Shown piece by piece: positions 35,401 through 46,985 of a stretch of DNA of 64,000 nucleotides. The DNA lies in NCBI RefSeq assembly GCF_032854445.1, contig NC_088301.1, positions 52,377,187 through 52,441,186 on the forward strand. Direction: 5' to 3'. The stretch comes from Liolophura sinensis. Taxonomy: Eukaryota; Mollusca; Polyplacophora; Chitonida; Chitonidae. The position numbers were made by a program, and so were the translations under genes. The notes beneath the pieces were generated by a model that saw only the letters and a list, made by a program, of their open reading frames with translations, did not search any database and was not told the origin of the DNA. Positions within the stretch are counted from its first letter, which is position 1. Every line of letters starts with the position of its first letter.

Positions 35401-37880
35401 TTTCCATATAATTAACTAAGGCTTTTTTTAACCATGAGGCGAGCGGTGGTTGCTTCAAACAACCCTCACAGTTAACAAATACATTCTACTGGAGTGACCT
35501 ACCAAAACTCTTATTACCAAGCTTTCGTCAATCTTGTCGAAACCATGTGAATCTACCCTCACACAAACACGGCGTACGACAGTCAAACATGCAAGGTCTG
35601 TCAGGTGCCTGCTCTTGTCTTGTGGAGCTCGGATGAAGTTGCTTTAGGGGTTTTAACGTGTGTGTTACTCTATTCTTTCCTGCCTCAGAGCACACATCCT
35701 AATTAACCCACCGTGATGAAGGGTGGCTCACTAAACACTAGTTTACACCTGTACCTGTAATAATTTTGCCCGTTACACGGCATTGCACCCGAGATAAGCT
35801 TCTCGGTTTTTGCATAGTTTACAGGTATATATATAGAAGACCTTATAATCTGTCCTACATATGTGATGTACTGAAATATGACTATGACTATATAACTATG
35901 GTCTAGCATATTTTATACTATCTGTATCTAGTGATGAGAAAGTTTATTTTCCTTTGTTTTTCCATTAAACAGTGTTATCATAATTTACCAAAAGAAAAAA
36001 CAAGAACACTTTTTATAGTGCATTTGTCAGTACTATCGTTGTTTCGGCCAAGTACTTTAACGTTTTAAAGCTTTATGGTGTTTAGGGCGAGAAGCGCCGA
36101 TGGAGTCTACTATGGACAAGGTCAGTCAGTGTGGATGATACAGCCTTTCTATCCCCTGCTTTCTGCGCGTTATTTTAGCCGGTTAATCTACTTTATTTCT
36201 CGCAAGTCTAGACGGTGTTTAATGCTAATGAGTTAAGCTGAAAGGCACAGAAAAATACAGTCATTTCCAGACTACCAGAAGTGCGAAATGACTGGAGAAG
36301 TGACTAACACAGCTATTACCTCAAACTACACAACCGGTTCGAGTGATACTATATGTGGTTAAACCTTCATTCAGAACTGATCTCCCTTTCCAAACACAGG
36401 GCATCCGTACATAGTATCACATGGAAAGCAGTTACTCTGTATGTGTAAGGCAAGGCTTGTCAATTCACCGAATGTTGACAGAACCAGAACAGATCTGCGT
36501 TCTCCTAATTTCGCACAGGTTAATTATCGTGTATGCCAGTCTTGCTAATGGTTTGATTTAGGCTTCACATTGTGCTACTGAAAGGTATCAAGCATACATC
36601 GCCTATAGAACTGATACCTCGCATTCATTAGACTAAAATTCATCATACTCAAGTCACGATTTGCTTCCCATATTCCGAGCCTAAATTCGAATATCGTAAA
36701 GTGGACACCTCGAAATACATACTTTTTATACATTTATGCAATAATCTTGCAAGTAACGAAGAAGACCTTATCCAAGAATATGTCACATATCAGTAATGAA
36801 AGCAAAAGTCACGACCAAATCCAGAACCGAGATTACCAAGTCATGAACAGGTTTTACCCCATGTACGGATAGGACACTATGGCTACCAGATATTTCTAAT
36901 TACGGGAGAATTCAAATGCCTAGCGTGTTTTATTTAGTTGTCTACGTGGCCTGTCTATCATTTTAGTCTATAAATACAGTCACAGAACAATAACATCATT
37001 TAAGCCAGTACATCGTTTCGATTTCTTTTTATCTATTTATATCCTGTTTGCAGAAGAAAACTGAAGTTTTTTCGAGAGTTTTTTCCCGAGAATTTCAGTG
37101 TAATCGAAGAAAATGTAAGAGTTTTCATTGCACTTGAGTCATATCCGTCTTGCATTGCCTTGCACCGTGGGTTACAAAATATATAGAAACCAAATTTTGA
37201 AAGCTATATATGAAATAGGCAAATACTGAAAAGTGATCAAATGAAATAATGTGAAATAATGAAATCATTTTTTGTCTGTGTGTACGTGAAACACATGACC
37301 TGTGAATTCATAAAGCAATGAGACATCTATTTATAAACCTAAGATTATCGTGACTTGATTGTATGCTAATCAATGTCGGTGCGCATCACTAACACAAAAT
37401 CATTTATAGACCACTTATGAATAATGTTAGTGAATTTGTCATTCACAAAATGAATTAAGCCTATTGCCCGGTCTGAGATTAAGATACATGGCAAATAGTT
37501 CGACAGAGAAAATATAACCGACACTTCCTGAAATGTCAGAGCCATATGAGACAGTAGTACTTACACCGGTGAATCTGAAGATATTGTAGTGGCTATCTGT
37601 GTACATTGCAGTGAATTAAACGACAGAATAAGGAGAGCTGTTAAAAGGAAAACACAATAAAAACCTCAATTACGGGTAACTTTAGAGATGTATACGCATC
37701 GCATTGCATTGCCAAACCAATAAATTACGAAAATATCATGTCTTTCTGAAGACTTTAACTAGCCAGTATCACACGTAAACGATTAAAATAAAGTAAAACA
37801 TAGGTATATAATAAATGGTTCATACTGACCACTTTACTGGGGAAAAATTGTCCTATACTCAGTCAGTTTTGACATTGTAT
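32480..37880. other. Probable intron 1 of gene A; no other gene seen
   Basis: If the exon at 37890-38214 joins exon 2 at 32455, this is a 5.4-kb phase-1 intron. No CBM14 exon, SINE or LINE was recognised inside; it is unusually free of the SINEs common elsewhere. Small frames here (for example 33473-33721, 35703-35909) show no domain. Confidence 0.5.
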
Positions 37881-37889
37881 TCGTCTTAC

Positions 37890-38214
37890 CTCTGCCTGTC
37901 GGTTTTCCAGCTGGACAATCGTCCCACAGTGAACCACTATGGACACATATATTTAACCGGCTGCTGAACACAAGTCCTGGAGTGCACCCAGACATTGGCA
38001 CAGCCTTTCCCCAGAAGCATCGGTAGAACATGCCGCAGTTAGTTGCATCTCTCATGTATGCAAAGGGATTCAATGGGGGACAGGGCGGTATGCCTTGATT
38101 TGGACCCAGTTCACTCGGCAACAACGGTACGGTTACCTGACAGTTTATGTTAACGAATAGCAACAAACAAGCGAATAAAGCCGGGAAAATACGTCCACTT
38201 GGAGTCAATGCCAT
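37890..38214 (-). CDS. Gene A, exon 1: signal peptide plus CBM14
   Basis: The ATG at 38214 is followed by a signal peptide (ALFACLLLFVNINCQ, residues about 11-26) and a full six-cysteine CBM14 domain (about residues 43-101: PPC, TNCGMFYRC, SGC, NIC, DDC). A good donor AGAG|GTAAGA at 37890/37889 ends the exon in phase 1, after residue 108 plus one base, matching the phase-1 acceptor of exon 2 at 32455. TATA-like AT stretches lie 35-65 bp upstream but none is clear. It is close in sequence to the extra first exon at 41182-41482 (both have a PFAY block, then R-D-A, then GKAVP), so the two arose by local duplication. The link to exon 2 over 5.4 kb is inferred from phase and order. Confidence 0.75.
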
Positions 38215-38229
38215 CGTTGATGAAGAAAA

Positions 38230-39090
38230 AAATCAACAACGAGCAGTTCCTTGCTATATTACTGTGAAAATATAGTTTCAAAGTTTAGTCTATCTTTTTC
38301 CTGAGCTGTTCCTAGGAGAAGCTGAGCAAGTTAACAGGTGGCCTGATCGTGTGTTCAGAAATCACGAGTCAGTCGTCTATTCTCGTCCGCTTTCATCCGT
38401 GGTTGAAAGCCACACGCTTGTGATGAGGACCTAAATATGTTCTCCAGTTCGGGATGTGCGCTACATTTACATGCCCACATAACAACACAGTTCTTACAGT
38501 AAACACTTGACACGATCCCCTAAATCTTAATCGACGTCAATTTCTTTTCTACAAATACACATAGCAGACAAAATGCACATCAATTCATTAAGGTTGACCA
38601 TTATTTATAATGAGATTTGAACAGGTGTGAGAACTTTAATTACAGATTTCATTAATTACAGATGTCATCTGCATTTCATAAAAACGCCTCCGTCTAAATG
38701 CCGTTGCATTGTTTATCATAAATAATGACATCTGCAAACAGAGCGTGGTATGAGTCCATGGACGTATACACCTTGTCGTCACTGACAAAACTAAATTAAG
38801 AAGAGATAAGAGGCGACTGTAAATAAGTTGGGACAAAAGTTAACCGTAACCTATGTGTGTATTTTGTAGTGAATGATAGTCTGCGCCGACTGACACAGGC
38901 GATAAAAACACGACTATCGAGACATTACGGTCCCGTATCCGGAGGAAGAAAAGTTCACCCCCTCCGTCAATCGATAAGACTCAGTGATCAAGAAGATTAG
39001 GTTATCGTCATCTATTTTGCCGGCTACGGTTGGTTAAGAAATGCTGTTTGTTATAACACTATAGTGATGTTAATTGCTTTAAAGATCGTA
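38230..39090. other. Gene-free stretch upstream of gene A
   Basis: No supported feature. Presumed promoter side of exon 1 of gene A. Confidence 0.4.
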
Positions 39091-39094
39091 AAAG

Positions 39095-39255
39095 ATGCAG
39101 CAGCTCTTGGCCGCATGCTTAAGGTGACGGGTTCATCCCCTTTCTCGGACATGAGATTTTAAGGATTTCCATTAATCTCGGGGCTTTGGTGGCCAGAGGC
39201 AGTTTTATATGAAGTTCGGTCGAGGCCACTTGCTTTCCACCAATCTTGCAGGTGT
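39095..39255 (+). mobile_element. Possible degraded tRNA-headed SINE
   Basis: TGCTTAAGGTGACGGGTTCATCC looks like a decayed tRNA D-arm-to-B-box stretch (B box GACGGGTTCATCCC). No second copy was found in the window. Confidence 0.25.
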
Positions 39256-39267
39256 AAGTCCCAGATG

Positions 39268-39530
39268 CGAGCCTCCGTTGCCGAGATGGTTAGCACGCCG
39301 TTGCGGCGTAATGGCCCAGAAGCCTCTCACCAATGCGGTCGCTGTCAGAGCAAGTCCAGGTCATGCTGGCTTCCTCTCCGGCCGTATGTGGGAAGGTCTT
39401 CCAGCAACCTGCGGTCAAGGTCGTGGGCCCTACTCGGTTTCTTCCTTCCATAATGCTGGCCGCCGTCGTATAAGTGAAATATTCTTGAGTGCGGCGTAAA
39501 ACACAAATCAAATAAATTAATAAATCAAAT
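39268..39530 (+). mobile_element. SINE1, full length
   Basis: Head GCCTCCGTTGCCGAGATGGT, AGCCTCTCACCAATGCGGTC, core GGAAGGTCTTCCAGCAACCT, ATAATGCTGGCCGCCGTCG, AAATATTCTTGAGTGCGGCG and an AAATAAATT tail. It shares unusual bases (GGTCAAGGTCGTGGGCCCTA) with the copy at 49826-50085. Confidence 0.9.
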
Positions 39531-39539
39531 AAGTCCCAC

Positions 39540-40385
39540 ACATTCGGAAGCCAGTAATTTTCTGCAGTCAGGTGGTTAACTAAAGATAACCCAATTTCTT
39601 CCATCCCTACAACTGGTTGCCGTTGTAGCAAAATTTTTACGCGATGCGTTAAATAACAGTTAGAGTAATCAAACAATGCCATGTTATGCAAGCTTATTGG
39701 GCTGACTAAATAAATTAACGATTCTTGATTAATGCCACAATAACAATATCTCAGCCATATTGCGACGAGAACAAATTAGAACCAGGAAACACGAGACGGA
39801 CAAGTTCCAAAATAAAAAACCAAAAGTCCAGGCTTTTTTAGCCCAGCTATAATACACAGAAAGTATTCGAAAATCACATTAAATACACTTTTAAAACTAC
39901 AAAATTCAATATATCTGTTATATGCATAATTAGAAATTGATATAGCCAAATGTCAAACGGAACGCATTTAGGGGCATAGATTTCAAATGAGGTGGACCTA
40001 GTCTCTTCGCCAGGTCTTCATGGGGGAGAGCTCGATCTGGTTAGTCATCTTTTTACAACCAGCTTTTCCCAGAGGACTGAGATCCTATTCTTTTCTTGGC
40101 CAGATTACATGAAAGCGTGAAGCCAGTTATTACAATGACATATTAAATATGTGATAAGGAGTCATTTATTACAGTACATCGAAACCAGCCTGCTGCGCTG
40201 ATTTAGTGAATGTCAGTTACAACATTTTTTCTCATTAATACAATTTTTAGTACAGCCAAGTGACAATCTCCTCAATATTAAAACAAAGTTGCTAAAACCA
40301 TTTGTCAATATTGAAGATTATATGAAAATAATGTAGTTAATATATTTTAATACGCTCGGGACAAGAGCAATACAGATGGAGCCTA
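39540..40385. other. Gene-free stretch
   Basis: Nothing supported. Confidence 0.4.
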
Positions 40386-40389
40386 CACT

Positions 40390-41140
40390 AGTAAATGTAC
40401 TTTTTACGGTATAATAGCCACGGAAAGATCCGACACATCATCACCTTTGTATGTATCTATCCACCAAAAACTATAACATGTACAGAAGCACTGGGAGTTG
40501 TAGCTTGGAGTCGAAGCCCCACTTGTATGTATGTATATGATAGACATGGAGAAATTGGCAAACTGGTGACAATGACATCCACGGAAAATGACAAATGTGA
40601 GGTGCGATACAGGTCACGTACCCCTCCCCCACCTCATACGCACTCAGCCAACACTAAATTGGAGTTGAAGCCCGAGTCATATCCATTTATATTGTATATA
40701 GGGATAATGGCGTTCTTGGCACTCGGAAAAACGGACAAATTTGGGTCGTGACAAACTGCCATCTCTGTATCCACGAAAAATTAAAGCTCATGGCTGGCTT
40801 CCTTTCCGGCCGTACGTGGGAAGGTCTGCCAACAACCTCTGGATAGTGGTCGTGTTTTTTCCCCGGGTTGCGCGCTGTTCCTCCCACCATAATGCTGGTT
40901 GCCGTCGTATAAGTGAAATATTCTTGAGCACGGCTTTAAACACCAATCAAATAAATAAATAAATAAATCAAAAATTAAACTGCATATGGGAAACAATTGG
41001 AGCCGTAACCCGAACTTAGAGTCATATCTAATTTTATAGTATATATACATATTTATAGGGGAAATGGCGATATGGTTCCCATGACAACCGCGAAAATGTG
41101 TCTCCACACAACGTCACCTCTGTATCGAGATATCCACCAA
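40390..41140. repeat. Degenerate local repeats of about 190-330 bp
   Basis: Phrases such as AATTGGAG..GAA..CCCGA, GAGTCATATC, a TATA-rich run, AATGGCG and CTCTGTATC recur in the same order near 40450-40580, 40640-40775 and 40985-41130. The third copy is split from the second by a SINE1. Origin unknown. Confidence 0.45.
40787..40975 (+). mobile_element. SINE1, 5'-truncated
   Basis: Begins at CTCATGGCTGGCTTCCTTTC and runs to AATATTCTTGAGCACGGC and an (AAAT)n tail. Confidence 0.85.
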
Positions 41141-41181
41141 TAATTAAGAGTAGACATGGAAAACAACAGGAGTTGTTTTAC

Positions 41182-41482
41182 CTGTACAGTCATCCCACTT
41201 TGAGCCAGCGTGGACACAGGTGTCCAGTAGACTGCTGAACACTAAGCCTGTGTAGCATCTTCCTGTGGGCACCGCTTTTCCCAGGACACACCTGTAGAAC
41301 AAACCACAGTCCTCGGCGTCCCGCAGGTATGCAAATGGGTTCGTTTTGGGGCATTCGGGCAGTTCTTCAGTTAATAATTCACCTGGTAACAATGATTCGG
41401 TTACCTGGCCGTCAAGGTATACTGCAAAGGATAAACACACTCCCCAGATCACGGCTAACTGACAGTTAAGTGCGCAAGCCAT
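41182..41482 (-). CDS. Extra CBM14 first exon with its own promoter
   Basis: The ATG at 41482 starts a signal peptide (ALNCQLAVIWGVCLSFAVYL region) and a complete six-cysteine CBM14 domain: PEC, EDCGLFYRC, GRC, DTC, DDC. The exon ends in phase 1 at ACAG|GTAAAAC (41182/41181); reading through gives only 13 more codons. A clear TATA box lies 44-52 bp upstream of the ATG. No matching exon 2 or 3 occurs before the next first exon at 38214. It is therefore either an alternative first exon of gene A (its phase fits exon 2 at 32455) or an orphan left by partial duplication. An in-frame GTG upstream is not considered a start. Confidence 0.7.
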
Positions 41483-41525
41483 CTTAAGAAGTATAACAAT
41501 GAGAGACACTCCTTTGTCACAATCG

Positions 41526-41534
41526 CCTTATATA
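41526..41534 (-). promoter_or_regulatory. TATA box of the extra first exon
   Basis: The minus strand reads TATATAAGG. Initiation about 30 bp downstream leaves a 5' UTR of roughly 20 nt. Confidence 0.65.
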
Positions 41535-41544
41535 GAATCCCCTA

Positions 41545-42700
41545 AGAGTAAAATACGTGCAAAAAAATCTACTGGGCTAAATACCGGATACAATTTTTTA
41601 CTCAAAATTTTTAATAAACATACCAGGAGGCATATAACTTACCATTTTCGAGGTAATTTGTGGGTAAATAAAAATTTTAAACTCTCGTTCATAGTGGAGG
41701 ATGTCACCAAAAAAATCATTAGATTTTTAAAAGAAAGAAAAAAAAGAACGTAATGTTTACAACATATTTCATTGGTTATTAAATAAGCGTATGATGGTTC
41801 GATTTAACACTGAGTATTTTTGACCCTGCGGGCTCCTGGATCCTTTTTATGTACGCTGTCGAGGTTCTCTCGAGGCTATTAGGCTGTGGGAAATCCTTAT
41901 AAAACAATTCAAGAATTAAATTAAATTAAACTGTATGGGATATGGTCGGTTTGTTTCCAATGTAATAAGTATTTTTAAATACTCCTTGAAATAATAAGTG
42001 ATAATCAAAAGTACTAATAATAATAACATTTAATCATCCGTAGTCTCAGTATTACCTGGCTTGAAGCTCAAATAAGAGCGAAAGGTCAATTACTATTCAC
42101 CGCAGTGTCGATATGATGGTGGGTTGTAATGTTAGGAGGCTTGGAATGGCGTCTCTATATAGCAGCAATATATCGGCATAGGGCCTAATATGCCACAAGT
42201 AGACAACGAAGCACCAATGGTGTTGGAAGTGATGCTAAATCCATTAATTTTCTCTAATTCCCACAAAATGTGATTTTTGTCCGGCGAGCATGGAAAGGGG
42301 CATGACCCCGCCACTAGCATATTTCAGCATCACAGAAATTAAATTAGTATTGGTCCAGGCAACCTCAGTACCCAGGAAAAAAACCCCGGCTTTTGCCAAA
42401 TAACTGGTTACTGGATCGGGCTATCCACTATCGACCTGGTCCATCATTTTTAGTAACTCAGCCCACGGAGCAATTCCTATCCATGGTTGGATTTGACCCG
42501 CACTTCAAAGTGACTGAAAGACAAGCATAAAAAACCATACCAAAATCAAAATGTTTTCTATTTAGTCATACTAAATTGAAACATTAGGCCTTTTGGAATA
42601 AAAAAAAAGAGGCACAACTTTGTGGGATTCTTCTGGTTTTTACATGAAAATGGTAAGACTAGTCGATGCTGTGTCTTTGCTGTTCACCAAACTATGTTTC
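41545..42700. other. Gene-free stretch
   Basis: AT-rich, no supported feature. Confidence 0.4.
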
Positions 42701-43143
42701 GAGTGAGTGAGTGATTGGGGCATACCGTCATACTTAACAATTGTTCAGTCATTTCACGACGAAGGAATCTTTAGAGTGCATGTAATGTGTGTCCTTGTTG
42801 CAGGACGGATTTCCAACGCTCTTTTAGTGCTGCTTCACTGAGACGACTTACCGATACGGACATTATACTGAATACGGGAAAGTCTTGCAGCAATCTGCGG
42901 ATGGTCGTGGGTTTCCACCTAGCCGGTTTCCTCCTTCCATAATGCTGGCCACCGTCGTATAAGTGAAATATTCTTGAGTACGGTGTAAAACACCCACCAA
43001 ATAAATAAATAAATAAATCATTTTGAACGCCAAGTGAGGAAGTTACGACTTTCCCTTTTAAATTAGGTGTAACTCGACCCAAGATTGACCCGAGATCTAC
43101 CGCTCCCGAAGCGAACGCTCTACCAACTGTTTTATCTGGGCCG
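42701..43143 (-). mobile_element. SINE2 split by a SINE1
   Basis: Left part 42701-42878 is the SINE2 tail side (GAGTGAGTGAGTGATTGGGG to CATTATACTG). Right part 43020-43143 is the head side (GAACGCCAAGTGAGGAAG to GCTCTACCAACTG). About 40 bp of SINE2 between them is replaced by the SINE1 at 42875-43019. Confidence 0.85.
42875..43019 (+). mobile_element. SINE1, 5'-truncated, nested in SINE2
   Basis: GGGAAAGTCTTGCAGCAATC through ATAATGCTGGCCACCGTCG to an (AAAT)n tail. The GGGAA at the left junction is shared by both elements. Confidence 0.85.
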
Positions 43144-43352
43144 GTCTAACTATGTTTCGAATGCAAATGTGATTATAATAGGCATATATTATTTATGAGG
43201 TTTGTGCAGATGAAAAACAACAGTTATGTTCTTTTATTTCTTGATATAAATTGATATAGTCTATTATTTGTGAAAGGATATCCTGTTTTATTAACAGGAT
43301 AAAAAACATCAGTGCCTTGTATCAATTTATATACGTGTACTTTCGTCACTTA

Positions 43353-43597
43353 ATGGGGCGTTGCTCAGTTGGTTAGCGCACTAGCGCAGATTAATGACCC
43401 AGAAGCCTCTCACCAATGCAGTCGCTGTGAGTTCAAGTCTAGCTCAGGCTGGATTCCTCTCTGGCCGTAAGTGGGAAGGTCTGTTAGCAACCTGCGGGGG
43501 CCTTGGGTTTTTTCCCACCATAATGCTGGTTGTTGTTGTATAAGTGAAATATTCTCTAATACGGCGTAAAACACCAGTCAAATAAATAAATAAATAA
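43353..43597 (+). mobile_element. SINE1, full length
   Basis: The head GCTCAGTTGGTTAGCGCAC has a good A box and GAGTTCAAGTC a B box. The core and an (AAAT)n tail follow in order. Confidence 0.9.
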
Positions 43598-43599
43598 TG

Positions 43600-44596
43600 T
43601 GGCGTTTAATTCAGTGACATACATTGGTGATGACGTGCACGCCACGATGTGGTTAATTTCCATTCATTTAGCTTACCGCTAGACCTCACCCTGAAGACTG
43701 AATATAAACTACTGGACTATATCTTCCCTCTTGCTGAATAACATGTTCACAAGTTATGCCAGACTGTATAATATTCCTCAGTGCAGATGTATTAAATTTG
43801 TTGTGTCTACCACAGTTGCGTTGAAAACATTCCTTGCAGATTACATGAAATCATTTCACATGTATCAAGCAGCAATTCGGCCTCTAGCCCTGGGTTAAGC
43901 GAAATGAGTCATGATCATCATGCAGAGTGCCGGAGATTCCGGACTTAAGAAACTTGACACACTAGTTTTTGCAGTAATAATTTGACCTTGACGAAGAGTG
44001 AGAGAGGTGAAGGCGCTCGGAAGGATTGAACTAGAGACCAGAGAAAAGTGGTATCCAGCCCTTGTAACTTTCGACCATTGATAACTAAACCTATAACTCA
44101 GTCATATCCTCGATAAAGTATTATCTAACTGGTGGGACGTCAGCATTAGGAATAAAATTTATCTTTGAGCGTGGCTTTGAACTAACTATTGTCTCAGTGC
44201 TGTCTGATCAGTACTTGTTTATTTTATATTCTTGTGTAAAGTCCTCATTTTCTTTATCTAATTATGCCTGTATCCCAGTGATGGAGACGGTCTCCTCCAA
44301 CCACGCTGTATCACCACTTTGATACGGGAGTCCCTTTAGCAGAGTGAAACGTATGTGCAAGGAAGAATCAAGGGGAACTCGTATCCTTTATAAAGCGTCC
44401 TCGGCTTTATAGAATAATTACGTAAACGAAGTAACAAGTCTATAATACTTTCTCAAGGTTGTGCCCGAGTTACAACACGTTATGTTATCAATAGACGACA
44501 GTTACCGGGGCTGGATAGCTATTTTCTCTGGTGCCAGTTCTTAACTTCCTTTACGAACCGGGGTTAGAGGAGTATATTCATCGTGTTGCATTAGAT
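43600..44596. other. Gene-free stretch
   Basis: No supported gene. TTGACACACTAGTTTTTGCAG near 43950 recurs at 45130 as TTGACACACTAGTTTTGCAG, an unexplained pair 1.18 kb apart. Confidence 0.4.
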
Positions 44597-45150
44597 TCTC
44601 ATGTTGGATATATGAAAAGTTGCAATCAAAGCGCAACTGAGATACATATTTTATTATCGACAACTTATATTCTAGTATGGTACACGGTTTGAATACTGAT
44701 TTCCCTCTGTTACCTAGAACATACCTTGATTCTTCCCTAAATCATTGGAAATTGTTGACTGCACCTCTTTGAAAAATTTCGCCCTATTATCATACCTTAA
44801 ATATTTTCTTCGTTCTTTGGTAGTTTTTGTTAACCGTCCTTTTGGGCATTGACCTTGCGATTCTTGACCCGGGACATTTATCTGGTTGACGGTTGGTAAA
44901 CGAATGCCTCTAACCCTCTGCGATTAAAGGCCCGACTACAGGCTTTAGTTTAACAGAACCCGCAGACTAGTCTTAGAACATATGGGTCGAAACAGACATT
45001 CATATGCTAGCCGTCAACCAGTAAAGACTTTTCAGGTCAAAATCGCAAGGCCAATTCCCAAAACGATGTATGACACAAATGACTAAATTTCTAAGAAAGT
45101 AGGACTTGGAGTAAAGGCAATGGAATAACCTTGACACACTAGTTTTGCAG
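44597..45150. mobile_element. Family D foldback element
   Basis: A forward end repeat at about 44790-44895 and its reverse complement at about 45005-45110 face each other (TGGCCTTGCGATTTTGACC on the minus strand of the second). The left flank 44597-44660 matches 50990-51040. No transposase frame is visible, so it is a non-autonomous inverted-repeat element. Confidence 0.6.
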
Positions 45151-45159
45151 TGATAACTT

Positions 45160-45500
45160 GTGACGTTGATTGAAATCGTTACACAGCACACAAGGGTGGA
45201 ACAAATACTACAAGGTGTGATATGCACACGCCATATTGCTGACGAAGTAAGGATAATTTACAATTTCAAATTTGAAACTATCTCTCTTGAAAAACCTGCG
45301 AGAGGAAACCGTTTTGGTCTTTGTGCAAATAAAGGTCCAGATAAGATGTACTATTTGGAGGGTCGATGGTTTCCTTTAATTCCTATCGTTGTTGTTCTGA
45401 TCTTACTGTCTATAAGGTGCGTCTCTAATTATATTGTATTCCTGCATAAACAAGCAATCTGCTGGTGGACTAAGCATCATAGAGGCCTGGTCCTTTCGCA
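45160..45500. other. Gene-free stretch
   Basis: An open frame of 121 codons (45160-45525, plus) has no recognisable domain and sits among repeats; not taken as a gene. Confidence 0.4.
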
Positions 45501-45790
45501 TTGTTTTAATATGATCGTATATTAAATGTTAGACAACTCACCATTTTGAGTGATTCCAGACCAGTGACGTCTAACAAACTGCAATTAACATCACTGCATT
45601 TTTTTTACATAATTCTGCTTAAGCCATCCTGAATTGCTGCAATACATGCATTTACATGAATAAAACCCTGACTGAGGTAAAGTGACAAGAGGCCGTATTT
45701 CACAGGCCACGTGTGACCATTTGCCAGCTAGCACACTGTCCTTGCTGCTCTGGGTTTACTCTCTATGCTGTACCTCTCTAATTGTATCAG
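45500..45790 (+). repeat. Family C interspersed repeat, copy 2
   Basis: Shares AGACCAGTGACG, a T-run, ATAAAACCCTGAC and CACGTGTGACCAT with the other copies. Confidence 0.65.
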
Positions 45791-45915
45791 TATATTGTAA
45801 CCCGGTGGGGCATTATGTATGGTGTTTTCGGCATGATACTTCAGTGGCGGCATGGGCTCGCCCTGCCTCAGGAAGACACGGGATATATACACACACCTTA
45901 TGTGTGTGAAAAATT
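45790..45915 (+). mobile_element. Possible SINE3-like fragment
   Basis: GGCATGATACTTCAGTGGCG, CATGGGCTCGCCCTGCC, AGACACGGGATATATAC resemble the SINE3 body at 5000-5080. The 3' tail is missing and the element abuts the LINE fragment. Confidence 0.4.
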
Positions 45916-46985
45916 GCTCATTCCATGTGGTATCATAGGCCCTTTCAAGGTCGAAGAACTTCGACACCACAAGTCCATCATTAATTAAGCTCTCAAATCG
46001 CACAAGTGGATCTAAAGTTCATCGACCTTGACGAAAACCACATTGTATATTAGAAAGTAACTTGTTGGTTTCAAGAAACCAAAGAAGTTTATCATTAACC
46101 ACCCGTTCCATAATCTGACAGACGCATCTGGTAAAAGCTATGGGGCGGTAATTAGTCGGATCATGATCCTGACCCGCATTGGGAACCGGAATAATACACG
46201 CCTCTCTCCTTGACAGTGGAAACTTATCAGTTATCAAAATATCATTAAACAAGCAAAAGAGTCTCCAATGGCTTGGCAATAAATGGTTCAGAAACTTATA
46301 ACAGATGTTGTCACCACGCGCAGTGTCATGTGCCTTCTTAATACAGTTTTAAGTCCATTGGTGTTAAAAGGAGGACTATAATCCGATTAAGTTTTTAGAA
46401 GAAATTTTCTCCTGCTTGATGGAATTCCGAAGTATAAATCTCAGAACTACATCCAATGGAGAAGTTAATACATTATCTCCATCTTTCAAATGGTGGACAT
46501 TTGTTTAATTATTTTTGCCGTTAACTGTCTGAACCATGTTCCAGACATTACGCAAGAGTGTTTTTGACATAATACCTGTGACAAAGTTCTGCCCCAAAAA
46601 ATCGGCTCTTGGACATAAGTAATCGACAAGCTTCAACTCTAAAAATACGACCCTGTTTTAAATTATTATCAGTAGGACAATGGCTAAAACTACGTTCAGT
46701 CTTCTTATGGTACTGCATAGCATACGACAATCCCTGTCGTACATAGTGCACTTTTGGATTTTGGATTTGTCGAGGTCATAGGAATAGTTCTATCGGCAGC
46801 TATCATAATAAGCTCATTAAATCTGAATATAAGATCCTCTGCTGCACCAAGAGCCTGTGGAGTGATGTCAGCCTCACAGAACATCTCAAATGCGATTTAA
46901 TCTGCTTCATCGAACTAGGCTGAGAAAATATTCTTTTCACCCCGGAGACCCCACGGGGGCCCACCCAGTGAATAAACTTACACAT
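45916..46985 (-). pseudogene. Non-LTR retrotransposon (jockey-type LINE) remnant: endonuclease end and RT
   Basis: Reading leftwards, broken frames give the end of the endonuclease region (FCEADITPQALGAAEDLIFR, then DRTIP), the linker (ACRLLMSKSRFFGAELCH, KNTL, VWNMVQTV) and reverse transcriptase motifs: DPTNYRPIAFT, QIMERVVNDKLLWFLE, NIQCGFRQGR and FFDLERAYDTTW. The order fits a jockey-like ORF2. There are several stops and frameshifts; the catalytic palm beyond the FDLERAYD block is gone. A fossil, not a gene. Confidence 0.8.

Noticed and set aside
35703-35909. Cysteine-containing frame in gene A intron 1 as an extra chitin-binding exon
   Set aside because: Only two cysteines in a weak pattern, without the aromatic core or phase-1 splice sites.
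39290-39691. Open frame of 133 codons (minus) and similar frames at 59845, 49851, 61835 and 62172
   Set aside because: They are translations of SINE1 copies; the frame at 62172 also crosses the N gap.
45160-45525. 121-codon open frame as a gene
   Set aside because: Starts inside repeat-derived sequence, no recognisable domain, ends in a family C repeat.
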